Of a DNA stretch of 64,000 nt, positions 9,959 to 19,425 are shown piece by piece (position 1 is the stretch's first letter; each line of letters opens with the position of its first letter). Origin of the DNA: Burkholderiales bacterium (GTDB taxonomy: Bacteria > Pseudomonadota > Gammaproteobacteria > Burkholderiales > Burkholderiaceae_D). The stretch is taken from NCBI GenBank assembly GCA_016177875.1, contig JACOUL010000055.1:50408-114407 (forward strand), written 5' to 3'. The notes under the pieces are model-generated. The model was not told the origin of the DNA and did not search any database. It saw only the letters and a program-made list of their open reading frames with translations. Position numbers and translations under genes: made by a program.

Positions 9959-10612
9959 ATGTCTGCAGCTCATCTTTCTCTTGTCACCTCGAATCCCGGC
10001 AACTGGCTTCCGCTGTTCCCGCTCCATACCGTGCTCTTCCCCGGCGGGATTTTGCCCTTAAAAGTATTTGAAGCGCGCTACATCGACATGGTGCGCGAAT
10101 GCATGAAGACCGGCGAACCATTCGGCGTCGTGCTCATCAAGTCGGGCCAGGAAGTCGGCGGCGCGGCTGAACCGGAAAGCGTCGGCTGTCTCGCGCATAT
10201 CACGCAATGGGATATGGAAAATCTCGGCATGCTCATGCTACGCACGCAAGGCGGCGAACGATTCCGTATTCTGGAGACACGCGTATTGCCCGACGAACGG
10301 CTCGAAGCGCGCGTCGAAATGATTCCGTCAGACATACAAGCACCGGTAAGCGACATGCATGTCGCCTGCGCTAAGGCACTCAAGACGGTGGTAGAAGCCA
10401 TTCATGCGAAGGGTCAAAACGAACAAGGAAAAGACTATGCGAGCCCTTTCGCTTCGCCGCTGCAGCTCGATCAAAGCGGCTGGGTCGCCAACCGTTGGTG
10501 CGAGATCCTGCCGATCTCCTTAAAGGCGCGCCAAAAGCTGATGGAATTGGAAGATGCGCAAAGCCGCCTATCGGTTATTTACCAATATCTGCAACAGCAC
10601 AAAATTCTGTAA
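9959..10612 (+). CDS. LON peptidase substrate-binding domain protein
   Basis: A 217-residue protein made almost entirely of a Lon N-terminal (PUA-like LON-SB) domain: N-terminal LPLFPLHTVLFPGGILPLKVFEARY, then the G-V-V-L-I and LGCxAHI-like strand (VGCLAHITQW), and a C-terminal helical part (LKARQKLMELEDAQSRL). There is no AAA+ or protease domain. These stand-alone proteins are common in Burkholderiales; their function is not established. The ATG lies 5 bp after the rapZ stop, and the 3' end overlaps the convergent mutY 3' end by 38 bp. Confidence 0.88.
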   Translation: MSAAHLSLVTSNPGNWLPLFPLHTVLFPGGILPLKVFEARYIDMVRECMKTGEPFGVVLIKSGQEVGGAAEPESVGCLAHITQWDMENLGMLMLRTQGGERFRILETRVLPDERLEARVEMIPSDIQAPVSDMHVACAKALKTVVEAIHAKGQNEQGKDYASPFASPLQLDQSGWVANRWCEILPISLKARQKLMELEDAQSRLSVIYQYLQQHKIL

Positions 10613-11723
10613 GCAATTTCTTGATCGGCGCCGGCAAAGGCGCCATCGCCAATCCGGCAATCGGATACCAGACGTACTCGTTTTCGGCAGCCAGATGCAG
10701 GCGCCGTTTGAGCGTCACGCGATACGGCGTGATATGCAGCTTGAAGTGCGTGAAGCCGTGTGAAATCCCCGGCAAACTTTCGATCGCGTCGGCCTCACCA
10801 AAGCTTGCGAGAACTTGCGTAATCGCCTCTTTTGTCCAACTCGGCGAGCCGGTTTTTTTCCCGGTATGCAGCAAAAAACCGTCGACCTCCGGCAAAGATA
10901 GCAAGCCACCCCAAATGCCGCTGCTTGGCCGCTGTTGCAACAATATCTCGTTGCGATCAACCACGATTAGCATCGCTGCTTGTTTTTCAGGCACGGCCTT
11001 TTTCGGCTTCTTCACCGGCAGCTCATGGGTGCGCAAAGTATTGAAGGCTACGCAGCGCAGCGCCAGCGGGCAAGTGGGACAAGCCGGCTTCGTGCGAGTA
11101 CAAACGGTAGCACCCAGATCCATTAAGCCTTGGGTATAAGAGGCCATGTTTTGCACGGGCAGAAGCGCTTCTGCACGCCGCCATAAGACTTCTTCGATTT
11201 TCTTTTCGCCGGGATAAGCCTCGATGCCGAATACACGTGCAAACACGCGTTTCACATTGCCATCCAAAATGGCGGCGCGCGCGCCATGTGCAAATGCGGC
11301 AATCGCCGCGGCGGTCGAGCGGCCGATGCCGGGCAACTCAGCCAAAAGCACAGGGTCGGCCGGAAATTTTCCGCTGTATTGTTCCATCACTTGCCGGGCA
11401 CAGCGATGCAGGTTGCGCGCGCGGCTGTAATAGCCCAATCCGCTCCAATGCGCCATCACCTCTTCTTGTGTAGCGGATGCCAAGGTCGCGATATCAGGAA
11501 AACGCACAAGAAAACGGCCGTAATAAGGAATGACTGCCGCGACTTGCGTTTGCTGCAACATGATTTCCGAAAGCCAGATGCGGTAAGCGTCACGCGTATT
11601 TTGCCAAGGCAAACCGTGGCGACCGTGATGTTTTTGCCAGCTGACGACAGCTTCGGAAAAACTGGGATCGGGAAGTGATTCGCCTACATCCGCGCTCGGA
11701 TGCAGGGCAACTACACGTTTCAT
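10575..11723 (-). CDS. mutY: A/G-specific adenine DNA glycosylase
   Basis: A 382-residue MutY that removes adenine mispaired with 8-oxoguanine in base excision repair. The N-terminal HhH-GPD catalytic domain has the catalytic glutamate in WLSEIMLQQTQV, the hairpin ELPGIGRSTAAAIAAF and the catalytic aspartate in ILDGNVKRV. The 4Fe-4S ligands show the classic C-x6-C-x2-C-x5-C spacing (CTRTKPACPTCPLALRC). The C-terminal NUDIX-like domain (about residues 240-382) recognises 8-oxoG. The gene starts on the stop codon of the upstream dynamin-like gene (TAATG) and lies two genes from mutM, so both oxidised-guanine repair enzymes are clustered. Confidence 0.95.
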   Translation of the reverse strand: MKRVVALHPSADVGESLPDPSFSEAVVSWQKHHGRHGLPWQNTRDAYRIWLSEIMLQQTQVAAVIPYYGRFLVRFPDIATLASATQEEVMAHWSGLGYYSRARNLHRCARQVMEQYSGKFPADPVLLAELPGIGRSTAAAIAAFAHGARAAILDGNVKRVFARVFGIEAYPGEKKIEEVLWRRAEALLPVQNMASYTQGLMDLGATVCTRTKPACPTCPLALRCVAFNTLRTHELPVKKPKKAVPEKQAAMLIVVDRNEILLQQRPSSGIWGGLLSLPEVDGFLLHTGKKTGSPSWTKEAITQVLASFGEADAIESLPGISHGFTHFKLHITPYRVTLKRRLHLAAENEYVWYPIAGLAMAPLPAPIKKLLTEFCAVADIGK

Positions 11724-13660
11724 TACGCTGCTGCTTTTAAGGTGGCCATCTCGGCCATGATCGCCCCCATTAAGATGTCTTCTTGGGCTTGCAATGCGGC
11801 GAGCTGAACGTCGAGATCGGCTTGCATTTGTTCGAATGCCTCGATTTTTTCTTCCAGGCTATCGGTCGCGTCATGAATTTTTTCGATGGACTTTTGGCGC
11901 TGCTTTAATTGCATTTTGTGTTCGCGAATTTGCGCATCGAGCGGCGCCATCACCACTTTGAACCACGCTTCGACATCGCGGTTCGCTTGCAAAAAGCTTT
12001 GCTTGACACGCGAAGCAATCGACTCGAAAAACTTTTGCATCAGCACCGGTTTGCGTGTCGTTACCAGCGCAGCCGGGCCGAACTGCCTTTGGAAGACATT
12101 TTCGATCTTGTCCAAATCGTCGCGATACTTTTGGAGCGAAAACGGCATCGGCGAAGTCAAGGCCAAACCATGTTCGGCCGAGAACTTGCGATACATGACC
12201 GTCATCATGTCGCTGATCTCGACGATCTTTTTATCCGAAGCGACCAAATTCGCGCGCGCCTGTGAAAAGAAATCCCGGACCGATTCCAGGAAGCCCTTGG
12301 AAAACATGCTCTTCGCCATGCCGTCGCGCGCTTTTTGGATTTCCTGCTTGAGGATGCCCATGCCAAGATGCGTGTAAACATCGGATGACAGCTTGGCGAA
12401 TACGGAACGCGTGCTTTGCAATTTGATCAAGCTGGCATCGAACTCTTTTCTTTCGAGGTCGATACGCTTCATCATGTGTTCAATGATATTTTGATTTTTG
12501 CCGCGCAAGCTTTTCAATTCGACCAGCTGCTCAACCACATTACGGTTACGCGACGCCAGCAAAGCTTGCTTAGCGCGCGTCAATTCCTGCACATCGCTCG
12601 CCATTTGCGAACGGATGATGTCCTGTTTGGTCGGCAGCAGTTGCTGCGACAATGCTGCTTCCAGCTTCAGCACCCGGCTTTTTGCCAACAACGGCGCATC
12701 GCGGTTGATCTTGCCGACCAGCCCCTTTTGGGCCGACACCGGATAGACCTGCTGTTCAGCTACCCCAAGCGTTTGCGCCACGATCGCGACCTGTTGATCG
12801 ATTTGCTGCTCGACTTCCGCCGCCGTACGCAACTCATCCCACATGCTATCGATCTTGTTCAATACAACTAATCGCCCAGGCCCGCCGCCGATATGGTTGC
12901 GCCAGACATCGATATCGCTCTTGGTCACCCCCGTGTCCGCCGCCAAAATAAACAGTACGGCGTGCGCGTTGGGAATGAGGTTTAAAGTGAGTTCCGGCTC
13001 GGTACCGATTGCATTCAATCCCGGCGTATCGACGATGACCAGGCCTTGCTTTAACAGCGGATGCGGAAAATTAATAATGGCATGGCGCCACTGCGAGACT
13101 TCGACTAAACCTTGACCATCGATTTCCAAGGCCGCATCCGGATCTTCTTCATCGAACAAACCGTAACGCTTGGCGTCTTCGACCGACACCCGCTTGGTCA
13201 GGCTGACTTGCTTGAAGGCTTCCAGCATGCCCTCGCCCGATTGGATATCGAGCGGCAACACGGTCCATACATTGTTCTGTTGTTTAAAGTCCGAGGTCGA
13301 CATTGCTTCCGCGCGCGTTTCGATCGGCAGCAGACGGATACAAGGTGGGAAGGTTTCGTCGTACAAAAGTTCGGTCGGGCACATTGTCGTGCGCCCCGCC
13401 GAAGACGGCAAAATGCGCTGGCCGTAATCGGCGAAAAAGATCGCATTGATCAATTCCGATTTGCCGCGCGAAAATTCGGCCACAAAGGCAATCGACAGCT
13501 TATCGTCGCGCAGCCGCTCATGTAGCTGGGTGATGCGCTGATCGCTTGAGACATCTCCTAAGCCGGCGTCCGCAATCCAGGCTTGATAGCGGTCGAGCGC
13601 TTGCATAACGGCGTTACGCCAGCCGCTATATTCCTGAAATTTTTCGACCAGATGACTCAC
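11723..13660 (-). CDS. Dynamin family GTPase
   Basis: A 645-residue bacterial dynamin-like protein. GTPase motifs: G1 AEFSRGKSELINAIF near residue 60, G3 DTPGLNAIG near residue 215 and G4 VLNKIDS near residue 270. Two long helical/coiled-coil regions follow (about 330-480 and 560-645), typical of the stalk of bacterial dynamins. I chose a GTG start (VSHLVEKF) because GGAGGAGAA lies six bases ahead; an ATG ten codons upstream lacks such a site. Membrane remodelling is the family expectation, but no direct role is known for this Burkholderiales group. It is placed between mutM and mutY in a tight minus-strand cluster. Confidence 0.88.
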   Translation of the reverse strand: MSHLVEKFQEYSGWRNAVMQALDRYQAWIADAGLGDVSSDQRITQLHERLRDDKLSIAFVAEFSRGKSELINAIFFADYGQRILPSSAGRTTMCPTELLYDETFPPCIRLLPIETRAEAMSTSDFKQQNNVWTVLPLDIQSGEGMLEAFKQVSLTKRVSVEDAKRYGLFDEEDPDAALEIDGQGLVEVSQWRHAIINFPHPLLKQGLVIVDTPGLNAIGTEPELTLNLIPNAHAVLFILAADTGVTKSDIDVWRNHIGGGPGRLVVLNKIDSMWDELRTAAEVEQQIDQQVAIVAQTLGVAEQQVYPVSAQKGLVGKINRDAPLLAKSRVLKLEAALSQQLLPTKQDIIRSQMASDVQELTRAKQALLASRNRNVVEQLVELKSLRGKNQNIIEHMMKRIDLERKEFDASLIKLQSTRSVFAKLSSDVYTHLGMGILKQEIQKARDGMAKSMFSKGFLESVRDFFSQARANLVASDKKIVEISDMMTVMYRKFSAEHGLALTSPMPFSLQKYRDDLDKIENVFQRQFGPAALVTTRKPVLMQKFFESIASRVKQSFLQANRDVEAWFKVVMAPLDAQIREHKMQLKQRQKSIEKIHDATDSLEEKIEAFEQMQADLDVQLAALQAQEDILMGAIMAEMATLKAAA

Positions 13661-13696
13661 TTGTTCTCCTCCAAGGACACACACTAGCATCCGCGC

Positions 13697-14518
13697 TCAT
13701 TTTTGACAATTTGCGCAATAAAAAGTCGAACGTTGCCCTTGACGAATTTGGCGTATCGCAGCGCCGCATACGCGGCATGCTTCACCCGTGCGGTTGTAGA
13801 CAAAATAGTTCTGCTGAAAGTAGCCGGATTGACCGTTCACATGCAAAAAATCACGCAAACTGCTGCCGCCTTGCGCAATTGCCGCTTCCAAGGTCTCCCG
13901 TATCGCTTGCGCCAAGCGCTCGTAGCGCGCCAAGCCAATCCGCTTGGCCGGCCTTGCAGGATGGATGCCCGCCTTGAACAGACTTTCGGACGCATAGATA
14001 TTTCCGACGCCGACCACGATGTCGCCCGCCAGCAACACTTGCTTAATCGGCGCAGGGCGCTGACGTGTCTTGCTATATAGGAACGAGCCTGAAAAAACTT
14101 CTTCCAACGGCTCGATTCCTAAGGACCGTAATAACTCGTGATCAAGAACCGCCCCCTGGGTATGCGCATGCCACAATACCGCGCCAAAACGACGTGGATC
14201 CGTTAAACGCATTGCCTGCCGGCCTAAAACGAGATCGAAATGATCGTGTTTTTCAGCGGCGGTCGTGGCCGGCAGAATACGTAAATGGCCGGACATGCCA
14301 AGATGGATGATCAAAACGCCATGCTCGAAATGCAGCAGCAAATACTTTCCGCGCCGTCCGGTGCGAAGTATCTTGTGCCCGGTCAGCGTCTGGGCGAGCT
14401 TGAGGGGAAAGGGCCAGCGCAAACCGGTATGGCGCAATACGACCCCGGTAACTTCCTGCCCTTCTACATGCGGCGCGACACCGCGCCGGGTAACTTCCAC
14501 TTCAGGTAATTCAGGCAT
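13697..14518 (-). CDS. mutM: Formamidopyrimidine-DNA glycosylase
   Basis: A 273-residue Fpg/MutM that excises 8-oxoguanine and FapyG with AP-lyase activity. The mature N-terminus [12 protein letters not shown] supplies the catalytic proline and glutamate. The conserved lysine lies in [11 protein letters not shown] near residue 57, the helix-two-turn-helix around [14 protein letters not shown], and the zinc finger at the C-terminus (CRVCGAAI, then FYCANCQK). The ATG is only 5 bp from the left arm of a 267-bp palindromic element, so any transcript from upstream would carry that structure directly before the start codon. No good Shine-Dalgarno is visible apart from a GAG in that arm. Confidence 0.96.
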   Translation of the reverse strand: MPELPEVEVTRRGVAPHVEGQEVTGVVLRHTGLRWPFPLKLAQTLTGHKILRTGRRGKYLLLHFEHGVLIIHLGMSGHLRILPATTAAEKHDHFDLVLGRQAMRLTDPRRFGAVLWHAHTQGAVLDHELLRSLGIEPLEEVFSGSFLYSKTRQRPAPIKQVLLAGDIVVGVGNIYASESLFKAGIHPARPAKRIGLARYERLAQAIRETLEAAIAQGGSSLRDFLHVNGQSGYFQQNYFVYNRTGEACRVCGAAIRQIRQGQRSTFYCANCQK

Positions 14519-14523
14519 TGCTA

Positions 14524-14790
14524 GAACTCATCTCATTAATAACAGGGGGTGCGAACGGACTATTTGGGATGGCGCGCTAGGCGTCGTCGCGACGCATGGA
14601 GTGGTGCTCCATGCTAGCGGCGCAACAACGCGCGGCGCCCAAATAGTCCGTTCCCTCCGGGTTCTGCTCAAAAAGGGCGCTGGCTGCGTTGCGCTCCTTG
14701 CCAATAGATCCACTATTGGTCGCGTCGCGACGCCTTGCCAGCGCCCTTTTTGAGCAGAACGCATCCCCCTGGTATTGATGAGATGAGTTC
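14524..14790. repeat. 267-bp three-stem palindromic element, copy 1
   Basis: Stem P1 pairs 14524-14549 with 14765-14790 (26 bp, two mismatches). Stem P2 pairs 14554-14568 with 14638-14652 (15 bp, perfect). Stem P3 pairs 14661-14684 with 14737-14760 (24 bp, perfect). P2 and P3 are joined by CCCTCCGG, and TGCG/CGCA closes the junction, with one extra A on the 3' side. P2 encloses a GGAG/CTCC hairpin with a TGGTG loop; P3 encloses a CCAATAG/CTATTGG hairpin with an ATCCA loop. It fills the space between the divergent starts of mutM and the TPR gene. The remaining roughly 90 bp up to 14882 show nothing recognisable. A second copy with the same architecture is at 45274-45539. Confidence 0.85.
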
Positions 14791-14882
14791 CTCAATCCGC
14801 TTTAGTTTCGTCAATTTCAACGCTGCCCATGTAATGCCAGTTGGGCGTAAAATCACCATTCCCGCTTTTCGTGGAAAGTCTC

Positions 14883-16649
14883 TTGAAAAACGCTCTTGCC
14901 ATTGTACTGCTGCCGCTCTTTTTGACGGCATGCGCTCCGTTGACCGGCCCGGCTTCGTCCGGCCAGGAAGGTGCTCCTTCGGCCACCCGCTCCGAAAATG
15001 CCGCACGACTCGCCGCTGCTGAACGCGAAATGCTGCCTTCGGTACCCCTGACCGACGATATTTTGTACAAATTGCTGTCTGCGGAAATCGGCGTCCAGCG
15101 CGGACAATGGCAATCCGCCTACGTCACCATGCTGAGCCTGGCCCAGCAGACGCGTGACCCGCGCTTGGCACAGCGCGCGATGGAAATCGCCTTAAGCACA
15201 AAGCGCCATGATGAAGCGCTCGCGGCGGTGCGCGTTTGGCGCAACTTGGCCCCCAACTCGGAACAGGCAACCCAATATTTTCTGGGCTTTGTCATGTTGG
15301 GCAACAACCTCGCCGAAGCCCAACCGATTTTTGAGCAACGCCTTAGAGAAACGCCTGCAATCGGACGTAGCGCGCTGATGTTCCAGATTCAGCGCCTGCT
15401 GTCACGCGCCAAAGATAAGGAAGCCGGCTTTGCTTTGCTGGAGCGTCTGTTGACTCCTTATGCGGACACCGCGGAAGCCCACTTGGCGCTAGCGCAAGGT
15501 GCTATGTCCATTAACAATAATGCGCGTGCCCGCAAGGAAGCCTTGGCGGCACAAGCAATACGGCCCGGTTCCGAACTTGCCGTCTTGACCTTAGCGCAGG
15601 TTACTTCCGACAAAGCGGAAGCCGAAAAAGTCTTGGTGAATTTTCTTGATGCCTACCCTAAAGCACGCGAGGCGCGTTTGGCGTATGCGCGCCTGCTGGT
15701 CGAGCGTAAGAAATACGAATCTTCGCGCCGCGAATTCGAAGTTCTGCTGAAAGACAACCCAAGCGACTTGACCGCGCTGTACGCGCTCGGCGTGTTGTCC
15801 GCGCAAACGAATGACAACAAATCTGCCGAAAAATATCTGTCCGAATACGTCAGCCAACTAGGCACCCATCCGGAAGAAGAGCGCGACCCGACCCAGGCAT
15901 TGCTGCTGCTTTCGCAAATCGCCGATGAACGCAAGGATAGCGAGGCCGCGCTCAAATGGCTCAACATGATCGAACCGGGCGAAGCCTATGTCGGTGCCCG
16001 CATCAAGCGCGCCACCATCTTGGCTAAACGCGGCGACCTGATCGGCGCGCGTAAGCTGCTGATGGAAACCCGGGCCGACGGCGAAAAAGAACAGGCCCAA
16101 CTCATCATCGCGGAAGCGCAAATCCTGCGTGACGCCAACCGCACGCAAGAGGCTTTCGGCGTGGTTGAAACCGGGCTCAAGCGCTATCCGGACAATACCG
16201 ATTTGTTGTATGAATACGGCATGCTGGCGGAAAAGGCGAACAAGCTGGAATTGATGGAAAAATCACTGCGCCGTGTGATGGTCTTGGATCCAAAGAACCA
16301 GCATGCCTACAATGCGCTCGGTTATTCACTCGCCGACCGCAATTTGCGCTTGACGGAAGCCTTTGCCTTGATCGTCAAAGCAAGCGAAATGGCGCCCGAT
16401 GACCCCTTCATCATGGATAGCTTGGGCTGGGTGCACTTCCGCATGGGCAAGCTGAAAGAAGCGGAAGAAGTGCTGCGCAAGGCCTATTCGCTGCGTGCCG
16501 ACGCGGAGATCGCCACCCATCTGGGCGAAGTCCTTTGGGTCAACGGAAAAAAAGAAGAAGCGCAAAAATTATGGCGTGATGCCAAATCCAAGGACCCTCA
16601 AAACGATACGCTGAAAAGCACGCTGCTGCGGCTTCAGGTGAGCCTGTGA
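14883..16649 (+). CDS. Tetratricopeptide repeat lipoprotein
   Basis: The 588-residue product has a lipoprotein signal (LLPLFLTAC, acylated cysteine near residue 17), followed by many TPR units across residues 50-585. The C-terminal ones are the clearest (NAYNALGYSLADRN, DSLGWVHFRMGKLKEAEEVL, THLGEVLWVNGKKEEA). It probably acts as a periplasmic protein scaffold on the outer or inner membrane. The TTG start (LKNALAIV) is supported by GGAAAG six bases ahead and by giving a normal signal peptide; an ATG 14 codons upstream would lengthen it. It overlaps lolB by 4 bp, so it is co-transcribed with the lipoprotein receptor and ispE, an order seen in other Burkholderiales. Confidence 0.87.
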   Translation: MKNALAIVLLPLFLTACAPLTGPASSGQEGAPSATRSENAARLAAAEREMLPSVPLTDDILYKLLSAEIGVQRGQWQSAYVTMLSLAQQTRDPRLAQRAMEIALSTKRHDEALAAVRVWRNLAPNSEQATQYFLGFVMLGNNLAEAQPIFEQRLRETPAIGRSALMFQIQRLLSRAKDKEAGFALLERLLTPYADTAEAHLALAQGAMSINNNARARKEALAAQAIRPGSELAVLTLAQVTSDKAEAEKVLVNFLDAYPKAREARLAYARLLVERKKYESSRREFEVLLKDNPSDLTALYALGVLSAQTNDNKSAEKYLSEYVSQLGTHPEEERDPTQALLLLSQIADERKDSEAALKWLNMIEPGEAYVGARIKRATILAKRGDLIGARKLLMETRADGEKEQAQLIIAEAQILRDANRTQEAFGVVETGLKRYPDNTDLLYEYGMLAEKANKLELMEKSLRRVMVLDPKNQHAYNALGYSLADRNLRLTEAFALIVKASEMAPDDPFIMDSLGWVHFRMGKLKEAEEVLRKAYSLRADAEIATHLGEVLWVNGKKEEAQKLWRDAKSKDPQNDTLKSTLLRLQVSL

Positions 16650-17257
16650 ACCTGCGCGCATGGCGCGCCTTGGTGCTCGCGACCGTCGTAGCAGGCTGCG
16701 CAACCATAGAAGAAGCACCAAAACTGGCAACAGAAACCGCTGTAGTACGCACTTACATTCAGTCGATTGAGCTCAACGGCAGGCTTTCCGTCCGCTACCA
16801 ACATGACGGCAATGATGAAGCGCTTCACGGCAATTTCTCTTGGCAACAGGCGCCCGGCCGCACCAGCATTACCCTTACCTCCCCACTTGGACAAACGCTC
16901 GCTATTATCGAAGTCGAACCACATCGCGCCATCCTCCGCCAAGCTGGCCAGCCTGCACGTGCCGCGACCGATGCCGATGGACTCGCCGCCGAAGCGCTGG
17001 GCTGGCCTTTGCCGGTGGCAGGTTTGCGCGACTGGCTGCAAGGATTTGCCACCGACGCCCAGGGCCGGTCATGGATTGCCAATTCCGAGACAAGCACGGA
17101 AATCGTCACGCAAGACGGCTGGCGCATCGTTTACGTCGGCTGGCAAGAAAATGGCGGCAAGGCTTTCCCCAAACGCATTGATTTGACCCGTAAAACCGCA
17201 CAAGCTGGGCAAGTTGCCATCCGTATCGTAGTCGATCATTGGCAAGCGAAGACCTGA
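16646..17257 (+). CDS. lolB: Outer membrane lipoprotein receptor LolB
   Basis: A 203-residue lipoprotein with a GTG start overlapping the preceding stop. The signal peptide ends in the lipobox V-V-A-G-C (cysteine at about residue 17). The body matches LolB: the [15 protein letters not shown] strand near residue 35, [20 protein letters not shown], and a C-terminal KRIDLTR strand. LolB accepts lipoproteins from LolA and inserts them into the outer membrane. The lolB-ispE-tRNA-Gln-prs order is conserved in beta- and gammaproteobacteria and supports the call. Confidence 0.9.
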   Translation: MNLRAWRALVLATVVAGCATIEEAPKLATETAVVRTYIQSIELNGRLSVRYQHDGNDEALHGNFSWQQAPGRTSITLTSPLGQTLAIIEVEPHRAILRQAGQPARAATDADGLAAEALGWPLPVAGLRDWLQGFATDAQGRSWIANSETSTEIVTQDGWRIVYVGWQENGGKAFPKRIDLTRKTAQAGQVAIRIVVDHWQAKT

Positions 17258-17267
17258 AGGTTTAGCC

Positions 17268-18119
17268 ATGACAGCCCTACACAATTGCCTCGCGCCCGCC
17301 AAACTGAATTTGTTTTTGCACGTGACCGGCCGCCGTGCCGACGGTTTTCATTTGCTGCAGACCGTTTTCCAATTGCTTGATTACGGCGACTTGCTGCATT
17401 TCGAGACACGCGAAGACGGCATCATCCGCCGCACAACCGAAGTCCAAGGCATCCCTGAAGACGCCGATTTAATCGTGCGCGCCGCACGCCTGCTACAGCA
17501 AGCCCTGGGCGATAAAGGACTATCCAAGGGCATCAATATATCCATCGAAAAACGTTTGCCTATGGGCGGCGGCCTGGGCGGGGGATCATCGGATGCCGCT
17601 ACCACGCTCATTGCATTGAATCATCTTTGGCGAGCCGGTTTAAATCGAGCGCAATTAATGGAATTGAGCTTGCGGCTGGGAGCGGACGTACCCTTCTTTA
17701 TATTAGGAAGCAATGCCTTTGCAGAAGGAGTAGGCGAAATTCTCACGCCGCTCGATACGCCTCACGGTTGGTTCGTCGTCATCGAGCCCGGCGTCATAGT
17801 GCCGACTCCCTTGATTTTCTCGTCACCCGATTTGACAAGAAACACGAAACCAATCACAATATCGGACTTTTCTGCTGCCCCGTTGGGCTTCGGAAAAAAC
17901 GACTTGCAAGTCGTAGCTGCCAAGCTTTTTCCGCCGGTTGCACAAGCCATTGAATGGCTCAATCAATACGGGGAAGCCAGAATGACCGGTTCCGGTGCTT
18001 GCGTGTTTTGTCGCTTCGATCATGAACCGGAAGCAGACAAGGCACTCAAAGCAGTACCGGCGCACTGGCAGGCTTGGAAAGCCAGGGCGCTTGCGCGTCA
18101 TCCGCTCGCGGATTTGTAG
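17268..18119 (+). CDS. ispE: 4-diphosphocytidyl-2-C-methyl-D-erythritol kinase
   Basis: A 283-residue GHMP kinase of the MEP isoprenoid pathway (phosphorylates CDP-ME at the 2-hydroxyl). The N-terminus has [22 protein letters not shown] with the substrate lysine, and the ATP-binding glycine-rich motif [14 protein letters not shown] lies near residue 100. The third GHMP motif is [11 protein letters not shown] near residue 240. It is 10 bp downstream of lolB and just upstream of the tRNA-Gln gene. Confidence 0.96.
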   Translation: MTALHNCLAPAKLNLFLHVTGRRADGFHLLQTVFQLLDYGDLLHFETREDGIIRRTTEVQGIPEDADLIVRAARLLQQALGDKGLSKGINISIEKRLPMGGGLGGGSSDAATTLIALNHLWRAGLNRAQLMELSLRLGADVPFFILGSNAFAEGVGEILTPLDTPHGWFVVIEPGVIVPTPLIFSSPDLTRNTKPITISDFSAAPLGFGKNDLQVVAAKLFPPVAQAIEWLNQYGEARMTGSGACVFCRFDHEPEADKALKAVPAHWQAWKARALARHPLADL

Positions 18120-18181
18120 TCGTTATCCAGATTCGTTTGTTCTTGTGTCGGATTGAAGCAAGAATGAACAACCGGTTGTGT

Positions 18182-18258
18182 AGGGGAATCGCCAAGCTGG
18201 TTAAGGCACCGGATTTTGATTCCGGCATACCAAGGTTCGAATCCTTGTTCCCCTGCCA
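18182..18258 (+). tRNA. tRNA-Gln (anticodon TTG)
   Basis: A complete 77-nt cloverleaf. Acceptor AGGGGAA pairs perfectly with TTCCCCT, then discriminator G and an encoded CCA. The D arm is GCC/GGC, the anticodon stem CCGGA/TCCGG has loop TTTTGAT (anticodon TTG), and the T arm CAAGG/CCTTG has loop TTCGAAT. It lies between ispE and prs, as in other proteobacteria. Confidence 0.96.
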
Positions 18259-18290
18259 ATAGCTCAAGCAAAAGCCGAACAGCATGAATC

Positions 18291-18328
18291 AGCCGCCAAA
18301 GCTCACTAACAAGCCTTGGCGGCTTTTT
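18291..18328 (+). terminator. Rho-independent terminator after tRNA-Gln
   Basis: A 9-bp perfect stem (AGCCGCCAA, TTGGCGGCT) with a 16-nt loop, followed by a T tract, separates the tRNA from prs. It probably terminates tRNA transcription and may attenuate read-through into prs. Confidence 0.8.
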
Positions 18329-18354
18329 AAACTTAGGATGTATTTGGGGATCTC

Positions 18355-19305
18355 ATGGCACTCGAAAACCTGATGGTTTTTACCGGCAACGCCAATCCGG
18401 ATTTGGCGATTGGAGTGACCAAGCAACTCGGTATTCCGCTCGGCAAAGCTTTCGTGTCGCGTTTTTCCGATGGCGAAGTCGTCATCGAGATTAATGAAAA
18501 CGTGCGTGGCAAAGATGTGTTCGTGCTGCAATCGACCTGTGCCCCCACCAATGACAACCTGATGGAAATCATGCTGATGGTCGACGCCTTGAAGCGCGCA
18601 TCGGCCGGCCGCATCACCGCCGCGATTCCTTATTTCGGTTACGCGCGGCAAGACCGTCGGCCGCGCTCGGCACGCGTAGCGATTTCCGCCAAGGTCGTCG
18701 CTAATATGTTGCAAGAAGCCGGTGTCGAACGCGTGTTGATTATGGATTTGCATGCCGACCAGATTCAGGGCTTTTTCGATATCCCGGTCGACAATATTTA
18801 CGCCTCACCCGTATTGCTGAGCGATTTGGTTGAGAAAAATTACGACGATCTTTTGGTCGTGTCGCCGGACGTCGGCGGCGTGGTTCGTGCCCGCGCATTG
18901 GCGAAACGCCTCGATTGCGATCTGGCGATCATCGACAAACGCCGTCCGAAAGCGAATGTATCGGAAGTCATGCACATCATCGGCGAAGTCGAAGGCCGCA
19001 ATTGCGTGATCATGGATGACATGGTCGACACCGCAGGGACCTTGACCAAGGCCGCTGAAGTTCTAAAAGAACGCGGCGCGAAAAAGGTGGTGGCTTACTG
19101 TACTCACCCGGTACTGTCCGGCCCGGCGATCGAGCGTATTACCGAATCGCCGCTGGATGAGCTGGTGGTGACCGACACCATTCCGCTGACGAGTGCCGCC
19201 AAAGCGTGTCCCAAGATTCGTCAATTGACGTGTGCGCCCTTGTTGGCCGAAACGATTCGCCGCATTACCAAGGGCGATTCGGTGATGTCGCTGTTTGCTG
19301 ACTGA
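18355..19305 (+). CDS. prs: Ribose-phosphate pyrophosphokinase
   Basis: A 316-residue PRPP synthetase (ribose 5-phosphate plus ATP to PRPP) feeding nucleotide, histidine and tryptophan synthesis. Motifs: N-terminal [30 protein letters not shown], the [12 protein letters not shown] loop near residue 97, the [11 protein letters not shown] site, the [12 protein letters not shown] flexible loop and the PRPP-binding [13 protein letters not shown] near residue 222. The length is typical of class I enzymes. A terminator separates it from the tRNA gene upstream. Confidence 0.97.
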   Translation: MALENLMVFTGNANPDLAIGVTKQLGIPLGKAFVSRFSDGEVVIEINENVRGKDVFVLQSTCAPTNDNLMEIMLMVDALKRASAGRITAAIPYFGYARQDRRPRSARVAISAKVVANMLQEAGVERVLIMDLHADQIQGFFDIPVDNIYASPVLLSDLVEKNYDDLLVVSPDVGGVVRARALAKRLDCDLAIIDKRRPKANVSEVMHIIGEVEGRNCVIMDDMVDTAGTLTKAAEVLKERGAKKVVAYCTHPVLSGPAIERITESPLDELVVTDTIPLTSAAKACPKIRQLTCAPLLAETIRRITKGDSVMSLFAD

Positions 19306-19311
19306 TTTATT

Positions 19312-19347
19312 GAGGACAGAGTTAAGCGCAAACGCTACTCTGTTTCT
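19312..19347. repeat. Dispersed palindromic repeat, divergent copy in opposite orientation
   Basis: GAGGACAGAGTTAAGCG is followed by cgctACTCTGT. The arms ACAGAGT/ACTCTGT match the 42-bp repeat family, but the inner TTAAGCG is on the left, so the element is inverted relative to the copies at 38433 and 41096. It lies between the prs stop and a terminator. Confidence 0.55.
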
Positions 19348-19359
19348 TACTGATTTTGC

Positions 19360-19386
19360 CCGCTTCTTTTTTGAAGCGGTTTTTTA
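19360..19386 (+). terminator. Rho-independent terminator of prs
   Basis: CCGCTTC and GAAGCGG (7-bp perfect stem, T-rich 6-nt loop) are followed by six T residues. This is a classic intrinsic terminator between prs and the L25 gene. Confidence 0.85.
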
Positions 19387-19425
19387 CTCCCCTGGTCGCG
19401 GGGGATACTTAACTGGAGTATGAAC

